Assembly: GCF_900626285.1 (NCBI RefSeq)
Contig: NZ_LR131147.1
Coordinates: 1,287,990-1,348,713, forward strand
Direction: 5' to 3'
DNA: 60,724 bases
Source: Intestinimonas massiliensis (ex Afouda et al. 2020)
GTDB taxonomy: Bacteria > Bacillota > Clostridia > Oscillospirales > Oscillospiraceae
Numbering within the stretch: position 1 is the stretch's first letter; each line of letters starts with the position of its first letter. Positions 26,551-34,693 of this stretch are shown here, piece after piece. Both the position numbers and the translations under genes were made by a program. The notes under the pieces are model-generated. The model made no database searches, was not told the DNA's origin, and was given only the letters and a program-made list of their open reading frames with translations.

Positions 26551-28164
26551 TTATTGGCAAATCAGCACAGTAATATACGGGGCCTCTTCTCCGGTCTGCG
26601 TGATGATCTGTAACATGTCTCCGGCTGCCATTGTAAACACATGCCCATCCGCAGCATCGCTAATCGTCTCGCCATTGAGCAACACACGCTCCATATCGGA
26701 GTACAGACGGTACTTGCCAGCGGCCACTACCTGGCTCCCCCCGTTGCTCGTATTCACCTCGTTCTCTCCTGTCGCTGCATCGGCAATAAACAGATCCTCC
26801 GTGATGCTGGCAGAGCCGCTCCCTGTCACCGCGTAGATGCCGCAAACCTCAGCGGAGGTCTCACCGAAGATACCGGGTGTGGGGATGGTGGTGTTATCCG
26901 TGCTGCTCATCAGTGCGGATGTATATACCCGGATATAACCGATCCTTATAAGCCCCGCAGGTGTGCCGTCCGGCTTTACCGCCCACGCAATGTCGAAGCC
27001 ATCCCCACCCTGCGTGGTGGCCGCGGCGGTGTAGGGATTGATCGCCGTACCATAATTGCCGCCATTCACATGGATATCCGCATAGCCAAACTGATAGTCC
27101 GCGGTGGTATCCGTGTCCTTTACCAGTGTAACGCCGGTATAAGTCACGCTGGCGCCGTTAAAGGCGGAAGCGCCGACGGTCTGATCGCTGGAGACGGCGG
27201 ACGTCTTCCACACGCCGCCGTAGTTCGCCGTGGTGGGGAACCACGCAGCGGCGCCAGCCTTGAACGTCCCGGTGAGTGGGAAGGAAACGCCGGGATTGCG
27301 CCCGTTCGGATCCGTGATGCTGTACTGAATATCGCTCCCGCTCAGGGTATAGGTGATGTTCACATCGCGAAGCGTATTGGGGTCATAGTACAAACTTCCG
27401 GCCAGCTCATACCAGGTCTTTCCATCTTCGGAGACCTGGACAGAGGCCGCCTCAGGGTTGCCGTTGAAGGCGTTGCCGTAGACGATAAAGTCCACGCCAT
27501 AGGGATTGCTCGCGTCATCTTCAATATAGGCCTGGTTCCCTTCGCTGTCCCGCAGGGCATACTGGACGTAGCCGCCGCCGGCACCCAAGGAGACGCCGGT
27601 AGAAGAGAACCCGCCTAGAACCTTGGGGGTGCTGCCGGCCGTCGTGCTGCCGTCGGTATAAGGGCTGCCCCACATCGTGCCCCGGGCATACTGGCCCAGC
27701 GGCAGATACCCCTGCAAGACTCCGGTGATGGCGCCGCCGGCCATCTGTCCCTCCGGCGCAGCAAAGGTCAGCGTGTAGACGTTGTTGCTCTGGGCCGCAT
27801 TCGCCAGCCTAATCACAATGCTGCCCCCGCTGTTGTTGGTCACCAAATACTTGGTGCCGCCCTCCGTTTCCTCCACAGGCGCAGACAGGGTGCCGCCAGT
27901 AACGGTGATTCCGTTCTCCTCGGCGCTGTCTACATAGAGGTAGAAGCTGGAGGGATAGTAGCCGTCTTCACTCGACACGATATCTCCTGTGTGATAAGCT
28001 TCGGAATCTACGGTTTCACTATCCCATACCACCGACAAAGGGCCTGCAGTATCAACGCTGATGCGGTCATGGTCATTGTCCATTACCGCTCCCGCACTGA
28101 CCGTCAGCAAGCTGAATGCCATAGCCAGGGTCAGCAGCATCGCTGTAAATTTTCTGGTTTTCAT
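26551..28164 (-). CDS. Secreted surface protein, putative corrinoid-uptake partner
   Basis: A 537-residue protein starting at ATG 28164 behind AAGGAGG. A clear signal peptide (MKTRKFTAMLLTLAMAFSL, cleavage near SAGA at about 26) is followed by beta-rich sequence with GYYPSSFYLYVDSAEENG, GGGYVQYALRDSEGN, YGVDFIVYGNAFNGNPEAA and VSEDGKTWYELAGS, the last resembling a discoidin-like or beta-sandwich carbohydrate-binding motif. There is no SLH or LPXTG anchor. It lies between a small riboswitch-proximal gene and the giant SLH protein (three bases apart), so the two surface proteins are co-expressed. Function is not known; association with the giant protein at the wall is inferred. Confidence 0.75.
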   Translation of the reverse strand: MKTRKFTAMLLTLAMAFSLLTVSAGAVMDNDHDRISVDTAGPLSVVWDSETVDSEAYHTGDIVSSEDGYYPSSFYLYVDSAEENGITVTGGTLSAPVEETEGGTKYLVTNNSGGSIVIRLANAAQSNNVYTLTFAAPEGQMAGGAITGVLQGYLPLGQYARGTMWGSPYTDGSTTAGSTPKVLGGFSSTGVSLGAGGGYVQYALRDSEGNQAYIEDDASNPYGVDFIVYGNAFNGNPEAASVQVSEDGKTWYELAGSLYYDPNTLRDVNITYTLSGSDIQYSITDPNGRNPGVSFPLTGTFKAGAAAWFPTTANYGGVWKTSAVSSDQTVGASAFNGASVTYTGVTLVKDTDTTADYQFGYADIHVNGGNYGTAINPYTAAATTQGGDGFDIAWAVKPDGTPAGLIRIGYIRVYTSALMSSTDNTTIPTPGIFGETSAEVCGIYAVTGSGSASITEDLFIADAATGENEVNTSNGGSQVVAAGKYRLYSDMERVLLNGETISDAADGHVFTMAAGDMLQIITQTGEEAPYITVLICQ

Positions 28165-28575
28165 ACGTAAACCTCCTTCAAGTCTCTCCGTTGGATCGTT
28201 TCCCTTGTACTCCTGTTTACAACTCTTTTTGACTCTCACCGCCTCCTTCCGCTGAGAAGTCGCATTTTAATCAACCGTCAATGCGGCCGCCGCCGCGCTC
28301 CCGGAAAAAGCGCAGGGGCCGCCGCACCGATTGTCCCGTTCCCGCTGATCCTCTCCGCCCAAACACCAATACTGTTCCTGTGCAGTTGCCGCCCCGCATT
28401 GCTCCACGTCTCTCCGCTGTTGGTGGCTCGGCCGGCCTTGCCGACGTCCTGGCCTACTCCGCTCACGGAATATCGCTTTTGGTACTGGGTTATTCAATTG
28501 TCAGCCGCGTACCGGCCATATGCGACAGGCGATAGCCCGCTGAATGCTCAAAGAGAGATCGTCATAGGGGTTTCC
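28165..28575. other. Intergenic stretch without a convincing gene
   Basis: It contains the AAGGAGG ribosome site of the secreted protein near 28170 and a stem-loop at 28560-28582 (GTCATAGGG/CCCTATGAC) immediately after the small gene. Short open frames inside have no ribosome site and no protein-like pattern. Confidence 0.5.
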
Positions 28576-28920
28576 CTATGACGGAAGAAGGGGATCCCCT
28601 TCTTCCTCCGGATTGCTCGCTGCTGTTCTGTTGCTCTGTGCACTCCCGCTCTCCGCCTGGCAACGGAACTCCTCCTTGAAAATCTGCCGCTTGGAGGTGG
28701 GCTTCTGCTTCTTCGGCGAGGGCAGTCCTGCTGACGTGATCACATTCTGCCAGCCGCCAAAGCGCGCCGCCTCGCTCCGGACATAATCCAGCAGCGCTTC
28801 GTCGCTGGCGTCACCATGCGCCTGGGCAAACTGGACGTTTCGCTGACGAAGCGCCTCCTTGGTCCGCCCAATGAGCTTTCTGCTGAGCTGCTGGTTGCCG
28901 ATGAAATGCTTACCGTTCAC
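28576..28920 (-). CDS. Small protein with HNH-repeat-like motif, riboswitch-proximal
   Basis: A 114-residue soluble protein. GTG 28920 is chosen as start because CAGGAGG lies 7 bases upstream; the open frame upstream of it crosses the two leader terminators and is not coding. The middle (SDEALLDYVRSEAARFGGW, then ITSAGLPSPKK) resembles the homing-endonuclease-associated repeat seen in DNA-binding accessory proteins; the C-terminus is low complexity. As with the gene at 15124-15816, it is the first gene after a cobalamin riboswitch and precedes toroid/DUF4430 surface proteins, so the pairing recurs. A regulatory role is a guess. Confidence 0.55.
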   Translation of the reverse strand: MNGKHFIGNQQLSRKLIGRTKEALRQRNVQFAQAHGDASDEALLDYVRSEAARFGGWQNVITSAGLPSPKKQKPTSKRQIFKEEFRCQAESGSAQSNRTAASNPEEEGDPLLPS

Positions 28921-28984
28921 AAAACAGCCTCCTGACTTGTGGCACAATCCGGCTACCCCGCAAACCTCTTGGGGCAATCGAAAC

Positions 28985-29018
28985 AAAAAGACGGACGCAT
29001 ACCGATACGTCCGTCTTT
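28985..29018 (-). terminator. Second leader terminator of the surface-protein operon
   Basis: On the minus strand AAAGACGGACG pairs with CGTCCGTCTTT and ends in TTTTTG, 65 bases before GTG 28920. It lies in tandem with 29036-29063 and probably reinforces riboswitch-controlled attenuation. Confidence 0.82.
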
Positions 29019-29035
29019 CTCCTGAGCTTGCGAAT

Positions 29036-29063
29036 AAAAAACGGACGCAAAATATGCGTCCGC
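29036..29063 (-). terminator. First leader terminator of the surface-protein operon
   Basis: On the minus strand GCGGACGCA pairs with TGCGTCCG and is followed by TTTTTTATT, about 95 bases after the cobalamin aptamer. Confidence 0.82.
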
Positions 29064-29157
29064 TTCTGCTCCCATTTCGGGTAGAAGGGGCCACTTATTC
29101 AGTGCCCTCCTCACATTTGGCATTTATCTCAGAGCAACCCCAATGAATTGGGGGTAA

Positions 29158-29400
29158 GCTCCTAGTAGGTCTTCTGACTAATGTGTCCCGACGGGCTTAA
29201 AGCCCGCCTGCGCATATCCGCCGCCTTCCCAGCTAAGCCATTACGACCGCCAGTGACCTGCTTTCGCAGAAAACAGATATACTCCACAATCACAGCTATT
29301 GAATTGCACGTCCCCGTAGCTTTCGCCACGGCTCCTGCTGCAAAACATGTCCAGGAATTTCACCTGATTCCCTTGTTCAGAAACAAGGATGCGTGTCCGC
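29158..29400 (-). promoter_or_regulatory. Cobalamin riboswitch B1
   Basis: The minus strand reads AAGGGAATCAGGTGAAATTCC, CAGCAGGAGCCGTGG, a GTCACTGG...TGGGAAGGCG core and AGTCAGAAGACCTACT, the ordered signatures of the adenosylcobalamin aptamer. It precedes two terminators and the small gene/secreted protein/giant SLH protein operon. Its own promoter lies at 29566-29593. Confidence 0.9.
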
Positions 29401-29565
29401 TCCCTGACGGGAGTCGGGTCGCGCATTTGCCACAAAAGCCGGATTCATATTAAATTTTACAGGAAGGTGCATCCCACTCTGCCCATGCAGAACTCAGAAG
29501 CCATCCCCTTCAAAGAACTATCTTTTGTTAAACTTGCACTTTACAAATGGCTTTCTTTTGAGTTC

Positions 29566-29593
29566 ATTATACAACTTTCCGCTCAAAATGCAA
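29566..29593 (-). promoter_or_regulatory. SigA-type promoter for riboswitch B1
   Basis: Minus strand -35 TTGCAT (29593-29588), 16-base spacer, -10 TATAAT (29571-29566), about 165 bases upstream of the aptamer. Confidence 0.75.
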
Positions 29594-29670
29594 GGGGTAA
29601 ACAGGAAAATTTTTCAAACACTATTTCGCGATCCTGATAATCGCCTTTTCGCCGAGCGCTGCGGTATAAT

Positions 29671-29715
29671 AAAAAGCACATGGCCCACCCCTGCGCCGGG
29701 TTCAGGCCATGTGCT
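29671..29715 (-). terminator. Terminator downstream of riboswitch B2
   Basis: On the minus strand GCACATGGCC pairs with GGCCATGTGC and ends in TTTTT. No gene lies between this and riboswitch B2. Confidence 0.75.
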
Positions 29716-29871
29716 TCTCTTGTTCCGGCTGGAAAAACACATAATATTACCCACGATATTATGCGCCCTTTTCTTCCAGCCGATTGCTCCAAAATGACGC
29801 GAGACCTGCAGAAGAGTCCCGTGTCCCGTGTGGAGCAGCACGAAATAGGAGGGACAAGTGAATTCGGCAAC

Positions 29872-29898
29872 AAAAAAACTGTATCCTGAAGGATACAG
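29872..29898 (-). terminator. Attenuator of riboswitch B2
   Basis: On the minus strand CTGTATCC pairs with GGATACAG across a short loop and is followed by seven T, about 75 bases past the B2 aptamer. Confidence 0.8.
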
Positions 29899-29938
29899 CA
29901 ACAAATTCCACAGGTTCCTACTGTGGTTGAAACTGCAC

Positions 29939-29964
29939 CCTCCCAGGTCCGGGGAGGCTTTTTT
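29939..29964 (+). terminator. Terminator-like hairpin on the plus strand
   Basis: CCTCCC pairs with GGGAGG and is followed by a T-run. No plus-strand gene is present upstream, so it may instead form part of the riboswitch B2 expression platform in the opposite sense. Confidence 0.4.
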
Positions 29965-29971
29965 GTGCGTT

Positions 29972-30125
29972 ATACACAGGCAGGTCTTCTGACTCAGACG
30001 TTCAAACGCACCTCTCCGTCTTCCCGGAACAAACATCCCAGTGACATAGCAGAGAGGCACTCCGCCAACACAGCAACGGCTTTGTGCGGGATTCTCACCC
30101 GGCTTCCCTTTTCACCCACCACAAT
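29972..30125 (-). promoter_or_regulatory. Cobalamin riboswitch B2 (orphan)
   Basis: The minus strand shows AAGGGAAGCCGGGTGAGAATCC, GTTGGCGGAGTG, GTCACTGGGATG...CCGGGAAGACGG and AGTCAGAAGACCTGCC, a complete cobalamin aptamer. It is followed by a terminator at 29872-29898 and another at 29671-29715 but by no recognisable gene before riboswitch B1. Confidence 0.9.
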
Positions 30126-30167
30126 TGGATGGACACCTGTGTACCAACTATATTCACTTGTTTTTTT

Positions 30168-30196
30168 ATTTTATCAGGGTGCACTCGGAATGTCAA
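30168..30196 (-). promoter_or_regulatory. SigA-type promoter for riboswitch B2
   Basis: Minus strand -35 TTGACA (30196-30191), 17-base spacer, -10 TAAAAT (30173-30168). It lies only about 40 bases from the apparent end of the neighbouring insertion sequence. Confidence 0.8.
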
Positions 30197-30237
30197 GATG
30201 GAACAAAAGAAAGTATGTGTAACAAAATCGTTGGCAA

Positions 30238-31864
30238 GGGGTGCTGGTACCAAAATTGGAGCCAGTAGAAAGTGTTGTTCAAGGTGAATGGCCTCGGCGT
30301 AAACCGGGCCAAGCGCACTCAGCCAGCACAGTCATTCTGTGGTGTGCATCTCGGACAGCGGGAAGAATTTGGTCAGGCAATACTTCGCGGCTGGATGGAG
30401 GTCACCAGCAGACAGTAAATGCGGTGGGATATAGATTTCACTCATCTGTTTGTTGGTTTGCTTTGCAGATATGGGAGCCGTTATTGTGTATAGCTTAGAG
30501 GGGGCCCCGTGGGCCGTCCAATCCCGCAGAACACGCCGCAGATGGCCGGTGCGGTGCAAGGCGAGCAAAGCCGCAAGGTTGTTGGCCCCGGCCACGCTCC
30601 AGCAGGTGCGGTTGTGCTTCATCCGGTTCCCAATAATGGTAAAGATGTTGCTCTCCATGCTCCCACACCGGGCGGGCTGCTGGCCCTCGTTGGGCAGCGG
30701 GGGTTTTCTTCCACTCCGTTGGTAGTATGGAATAAGGGATTTCCGGTAGTTGTTGAAGTAGGTAAACAGCTTCCGCCGCTTCTCTTGTTCGTCGGGATCC
30801 AGTGTGCTCTCAATAGATGCCTCCACCACAGCAATCGCTTCTTTGACTTTACGTGCATGAAATAGCTCCAGGATGGTTTCCTGGAGGTCTGGGTCATTCA
30901 CACAGGTACGCACAGCCCGGTTCCGGTGGAACAAATCGAGCTGGTAGGTACATCCAGGCACCATATTCCGTTGCAGCCAGGTTCCGCCGTCGCTGTTAAA
31001 GACCCGTCGCTTCACGCAGTCCACAGCATAGAAGTCGGCCACTACACCCTCGGCGTGGCGGCGGAAGTGTTCCGCCTGTTCCATGCTGGCGTATGAAACC
31101 TTGTTGGCAAGGCTTCGCCGCCCGCTGGCGTCCTCGTAAATCCCGGAGTAGGCAATAGACACCTTCATCTCTTTGCTGGGGCCGTGTTCCAGCCGGTCTT
31201 TCCCTTGCAGAGCAAGGTACACGCCGTCCATCTCCTCATACAGTACCGGCGTTTCATAGGTCCCAGACCCACACTCGGCCTTTGCCGCCGCCGCCAGGCT
31301 GTCCACTCGGGCTTGCTCCCAGCTCCCAGCGTTCTGGACAATGCGCCAGACGCTCTCGTGGCTCAGGCTCAGCCCGGTCAGATCGTTGAGTGTGGCGGCT
31401 GCCGTCCGGTGACTCACCGCACAGGCCGCTTCCACCGCCATCATACACACAGTATCGCTGAAAAGGCCTACCGTGTCAAGGCCCATGCTCCTGTCCAGCA
31501 GGTATACCGTTGCCCTGGGCTGCTCCGCGGCCCCGGACAGCAGGTAGACATGGCGCTGGTACCCCACCTCGCCCATCACTGTTTTGAGCGTGGTGGGCCG
31601 GTAGCCCTTGTCCCGGTACATCCCACGGTCCCGCTGCCGAGCGAGCGTCCGATCCGCCTCCTCTATGCACTGGCGCATGATATTGCGGCCGAGGGAGAGA
31701 ACGGCTTCGTACACCGCTTTCTCCAGTGTGGCGATGTCTACAAACTTCTCGCCCCACTGAAAAATCTGCTTGCCTTGTGTCTCTAACTTTGTTACCATTA
31801 CCTTGGGACTCCTTTGCAGTAGGTGTTTGTTCTCAACTCACAATTCTACTGACTTTGGAGCCCC
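30238..31864 (-). mobile_element. ISLre2-type insertion sequence (approximate ends)
   Basis: One transposase gene with short flanks. Both ends begin GGGG and share CAGTAGAA a little inside, suggesting imperfect terminal inverted repeats. No target-site duplication could be confirmed, so the limits are approximate. Confidence 0.55.
30332..31798 (-). CDS. ISLre2/UPF0236-family transposase
   Basis: A 488-residue protein with features of the UPF0236 (ISLre2) transposases: an N-terminal region with MRQCIEEADRTLARQRD, a zinc-finger-like early segment (MYRDKGYRPTTLKTVMGEVG), a central catalytic core with VLYEEMDGVYLALQGKD and AVDCVKRRVFNSDGGTWL, and a late CGSMESNIFTIIGNRMKH containing the expected acidic residue. 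The length is typical and the frame is intact. It lies on the minus strand just upstream of riboswitch B2. Other genes of the corrinoid regulon flank it, so insertion into a pre-existing corrinoid island is likely. Confidence 0.88.
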   Translation of the reverse strand: MVTKLETQGKQIFQWGEKFVDIATLEKAVYEAVLSLGRNIMRQCIEEADRTLARQRDRGMYRDKGYRPTTLKTVMGEVGYQRHVYLLSGAAEQPRATVYLLDRSMGLDTVGLFSDTVCMMAVEAACAVSHRTAAATLNDLTGLSLSHESVWRIVQNAGSWEQARVDSLAAAAKAECGSGTYETPVLYEEMDGVYLALQGKDRLEHGPSKEMKVSIAYSGIYEDASGRRSLANKVSYASMEQAEHFRRHAEGVVADFYAVDCVKRRVFNSDGGTWLQRNMVPGCTYQLDLFHRNRAVRTCVNDPDLQETILELFHARKVKEAIAVVEASIESTLDPDEQEKRRKLFTYFNNYRKSLIPYYQRSGRKPPLPNEGQQPARCGSMESNIFTIIGNRMKHNRTCWSVAGANNLAALLALHRTGHLRRVLRDWTAHGAPSKLYTITAPISAKQTNKQMSEIYIPPHLLSAGDLHPAAKYCLTKFFPLSEMHTTE

Positions 31865-31935
31865 AAGGGAAGCGATGTTTTCACCGTTTCCCTTTTTCTT
31901 TTGCCTACGATAATTTTACACTAACAAAAGAAACG

Positions 31936-31971
31936 TGCGCCATCCGGCTCAAGCCGGACGGCGCATTTTTT
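31936..31971. terminator. Bidirectional stem-loop after the LysR gene
   Basis: TGCGCCATCCGGCT pairs with its near-complement AGCCGGACGGCGCA and has a six-T run on the plus strand and a T-rich stretch on the minus strand. It probably ends the minus-strand LysR/Dpp operon. Confidence 0.65.
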
Positions 31972-32028
31972 ATACAGTCTTCCGTGGATCCTGTGCCGGA
32001 CACTTCAATAAAAACGAATCTAACGTTA

Positions 32029-32970
32029 CTAAAGAGTCTTCTTTAACACTATAATATCGTCCCGCAGATAGTCCAGAAACACTGCCATGGCGGCTGAGAC
32101 CGCCACATTCTTTTGCAGCAGATATCCGACATGGAGTGAGTCGGAGATCTCCTCTACCGGCATGGCAACAATCTCACCCATCCCGCTGTGGAAGGCATCG
32201 GCGTTGCTGTTGGTCAGGTCCGGACCTATGCTGAACGCATCGGTAAACCGAACCAGCGCCACCTTGCTGCACCGGTCGGAGACGTGAACGGTCTTTTCCG
32301 CAATCTGATGGAACACAACTTCTTCGGTGTATTCAGAGCGATCCGCCTCCTGGTCATAGGTTACGAAGGGGTATTGGAGCAGTTCGGCCATGCTGACCTT
32401 GTCCCGCTTCGCAAGAGGGTGACTTCTACGCAGGAAGGCATACGTTGGCAAGCGTTCTAACTCGGTGAAAGTCACATGGTTTATCTCAAAGGTCTTTTCC
32501 AGTGCTGGAATGTACTGGTCGTGCAGGGCCACCACCCCCACATCACTTTTTCCAGCAGCCACGTCACTAATAATGGTATAGGTTGGGCACTCCCGGATGG
32601 CGATATCATAGCTGTTCCAGGAGAGCTGCTCCATAAATCTCTGGAATGCCCGGACGGCAAAGGGAAGCCGCTGGGTCGAAACCGCGAACCGTGTAGGCGC
32701 ATATCTCCGGTGGCGATAACGCCGTTCCAGGGCGCGGCTCTGCTCCACAATTTCGCGGGCATAGCGCAGGAAGTCCTCCCCGTCGGGGGTGGGCTGGATA
32801 CCGCGGTTACTCCGCAGGAAGAGTTGAGTTCCAAGCTCGGCCTCCAGCTCCTTGATTGCGGAGGACAGGGTGGACTGAGAGATGTAAAGGGCCTTGGCGG
32901 CCGCAGAAAACGAACCGTGCTCCGCCACTGCAACCACATATTTTAGATTTTGAAGCGTCACAGAGGTCAC
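32029..32970 (-). CDS. LysR-family transcriptional regulator
   Basis: A 313-residue LysR regulator. The N-terminal winged helix has LKYVVAVAEHGSFSAAAKAL, the recognition part YISQSTLSSAIKELE and the linker helix; the effector domain runs from about residue 92 with FAVSTQRLPFAVRAFQRFM and TIISDVAAGKSDVGVVALHD. It lies only 14 bases downstream of the DppF-like gene on the same strand, so it is probably the last gene of the riboswitch-controlled transporter operon and may regulate it or a linked metabolic function. The ligand is unknown. Confidence 0.88.
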   Translation of the reverse strand: MTSVTLQNLKYVVAVAEHGSFSAAAKALYISQSTLSSAIKELEAELGTQLFLRSNRGIQPTPDGEDFLRYAREIVEQSRALERRYRHRRYAPTRFAVSTQRLPFAVRAFQRFMEQLSWNSYDIAIRECPTYTIISDVAAGKSDVGVVALHDQYIPALEKTFEINHVTFTELERLPTYAFLRRSHPLAKRDKVSMAELLQYPFVTYDQEADRSEYTEEVVFHQIAEKTVHVSDRCSKVALVRFTDAFSIGPDLTNSNADAFHSGMGEIVAMPVEEISDSLHVGYLLQKNVAVSAAMAVFLDYLRDDIIVLKKTL

Positions 32971-32984
32971 CTCCCAATGGGCGT

Positions 32985-33785
32985 TTAATCCCTCATATAG
33001 GAAAAGTTCTCAATCAGTTCCCGGGTATAGGGGTGGGTAGGGGCATTCAGTACGGCCTCTGTCTCCCCTTGTTCCAGCAGCTTTCCCCGGTACATGATGC
33101 CAATCCGGCTGCTCGCGTGGCGCAGCAGATCGAGGTCGTGGGAGATGAGAAGATACGATACTCCGGTTCGGAGCTGAACCTGGTGTAGCAGATCCATGAT
33201 CTGGGCCTGTACCGACACATCCAGCATAGAAGTGGGCTCATCCAGTACAATAAACTCAGGCTGGAGCAGCATGATGCGTGCCAGCACAATGCGCTGGATC
33301 TGGCCGCCGCTGACTTGGGAGGCCCGGCGCTCCAGCAGCTCCGGCTGAATGCCATAGGGCTCAATATGGGCGCGAATTATTTCATCCATATCCTGCTTGC
33401 CGGGCAGATCGTGGAGCAGAAAGGGCTCCCGCAGACTGTCCAGCACTGTCATCCGCGGATTTAGCGAAGTGTCCGGGTGCTGAAAAAGCATCTGAATGCG
33501 CCGGCGGTAGGGGAGCATCTTTCGCTGAGGAATGTACAAGAGGTCCGTCCCGTCATAGAGAACTGTCCCGGAGGAGGCCGGGAGAAGCCGGGTAATCATC
33601 CGACCCAAAGTGGATTTGCCACAACCGGACTCCCCCATCAGCCCATAAGTTTGTCCGGGCCCGATGGCGAGGGAAACATCGTCCACCGCCTTGTGGGTGC
33701 GTCCGCGAAGGCGGTTGGAGTGAAAACTTTTTGAGAGGTGCTGGACTTCAAGCGTAGCGATGGCAACACACGCTCCCTTCTCCAC
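32985..33785 (-). CDS. Dpp/Opp-type ABC transporter ATPase (DppF-like)
   Basis: A 266-residue ATPase with Walker A GESGCGKST, Q-loop LFQHPDTSLNPRMTV, signature VSGGQIQR, Walker B FIVLDEPTSMLD and the H-loop ISHDLDL. It pairs with the DppD-like ATPase encoded upstream and overlaps it by 38 bases. ATG 33785 is the only normal start in reach, although its ribosome site is poor. The shorter C-terminus lacks the cysteine-rich tail found in the DppD partner. It energises the transporter whose binding protein is encoded at 36524-38140. Confidence 0.88.
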   Translation of the reverse strand: MEKGACVAIATLEVQHLSKSFHSNRLRGRTHKAVDDVSLAIGPGQTYGLMGESGCGKSTLGRMITRLLPASSGTVLYDGTDLLYIPQRKMLPYRRRIQMLFQHPDTSLNPRMTVLDSLREPFLLHDLPGKQDMDEIIRAHIEPYGIQPELLERRASQVSGGQIQRIVLARIMLLQPEFIVLDEPTSMLDVSVQAQIMDLLHQVQLRTGVSYLLISHDLDLLRHASSRIGIMYRGKLLEQGETEAVLNAPTHPYTRELIENFSYMRD

Positions 33786-34680
33786 AGGGGATGGATTTCG
33801 GCTCTGTATGCCGGCAACGAGCCTCCGCGTAAGGGCACCGGGGATGGAATACGCAGCCGGAGGGCTGGTCGGTAAAGGCGGGAGAAAAGCCCGCCATAGG
33901 CTTCATGCCCAGGTGGGGCAGCGAGGCGATAAGCCCCTGGGTATAGGGGTGCCTAGGGTGCTCAAACAGTTCCCGCGCCGCGTTGGTCTCCAGGACACGG
34001 CCGCAGTACATGACAACGATACGCTCGCAGAATTTGCGGGCCAGCAGAAGGTCGTGGGTAATGACGATAAAGCCGACGCGGTACTGGTCCCGTACCATAC
34101 AGAAGGTGTCGTAAACCTGATTGCGCACCACTGCATCCAGTCCCTTGGTGGGCTCATCTGCGATCAGCCATTGCGGACGTGCAGCCACAGCGATGGCTGT
34201 CAGTACACGCTGGCGCATGCCACCGGAGAGCTCGAAGGGGTAGGCACCTGCAATCTGCTTCGGGTCGGAAAAGGCCATCTGCCTGAGAAGCTCCAGCGTG
34301 AGTCTCCGGCAGTCTGGGGTACTTTTTCCAGCCAGACGGAAGACCTCCTCGATCTGGCGTCCCACCCGCACGCTGGGATTCAATGAGGTGGCCGGGTTCT
34401 GAGCCACCAGAGCAATCTCTCTGCCGCGGACTGTGCACAGCTCCCGCTCGGACAGGGCAGTGAGCTCCCGCTCTCCCAAAAAGATCTGTCCGGTGACAGA
34501 GGCGTTGGACTGAAGCAGTCCGAGAATAGACAGGCCCAGCACAGACTTGCCGCTGCCCGTCTCTCCAATGATGCCGGTGACCTGTCGCTCCGAAAATGCG
34601 AGGGAGACATGGTTGACGGCGGGAATATCACCCGAACGGGTAGCAAAGCGGACGCAGAGGTCCTTTGTATACAGTTCCAT
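33748..34680 (-). CDS. Dpp/Opp-type ABC transporter ATPase (DppD-like)
   Basis: A 310-residue ATPase starting at ATG 34680 behind GGGAGG. Walker A GETGSGKS, Q-loop LVAQNPATSLNP, signature LSGGMRQR, Walker B WLIADEPTKGLD and H-loop ITHDLLL are all present. The C-terminus has the oligopeptide-transporter tail with CVFHPRCPYAEARC, the Cys-rich motif that in some Dpp/Opp ATPases binds an iron-sulfur cluster. The fourth gene of the riboswitch-controlled operon, it follows the DppC-like permease. Confidence 0.88.
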   Translation of the reverse strand: MELYTKDLCVRFATRSGDIPAVNHVSLAFSERQVTGIIGETGSGKSVLGLSILGLLQSNASVTGQIFLGERELTALSERELCTVRGREIALVAQNPATSLNPSVRVGRQIEEVFRLAGKSTPDCRRLTLELLRQMAFSDPKQIAGAYPFELSGGMRQRVLTAIAVAARPQWLIADEPTKGLDAVVRNQVYDTFCMVRDQYRVGFIVITHDLLLARKFCERIVVMYCGRVLETNAARELFEHPRHPYTQGLIASLPHLGMKPMAGFSPAFTDQPSGCVFHPRCPYAEARCRHTEPKSIPCGEGSVCCHRYA

Positions 34681-34693
34681 GTGCGTCCTCCCT

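Noticed and set aside
28267..28497. Small minus-strand ORF between the small gene and the secreted protein
   Set aside because: No ribosome site and Arg/Gln-rich composition typical of a shadow frame.
29614..30060. 148-residue minus-strand ORF
   Set aside because: It overlaps riboswitch B2 and two terminators and has no recognisable protein pattern.
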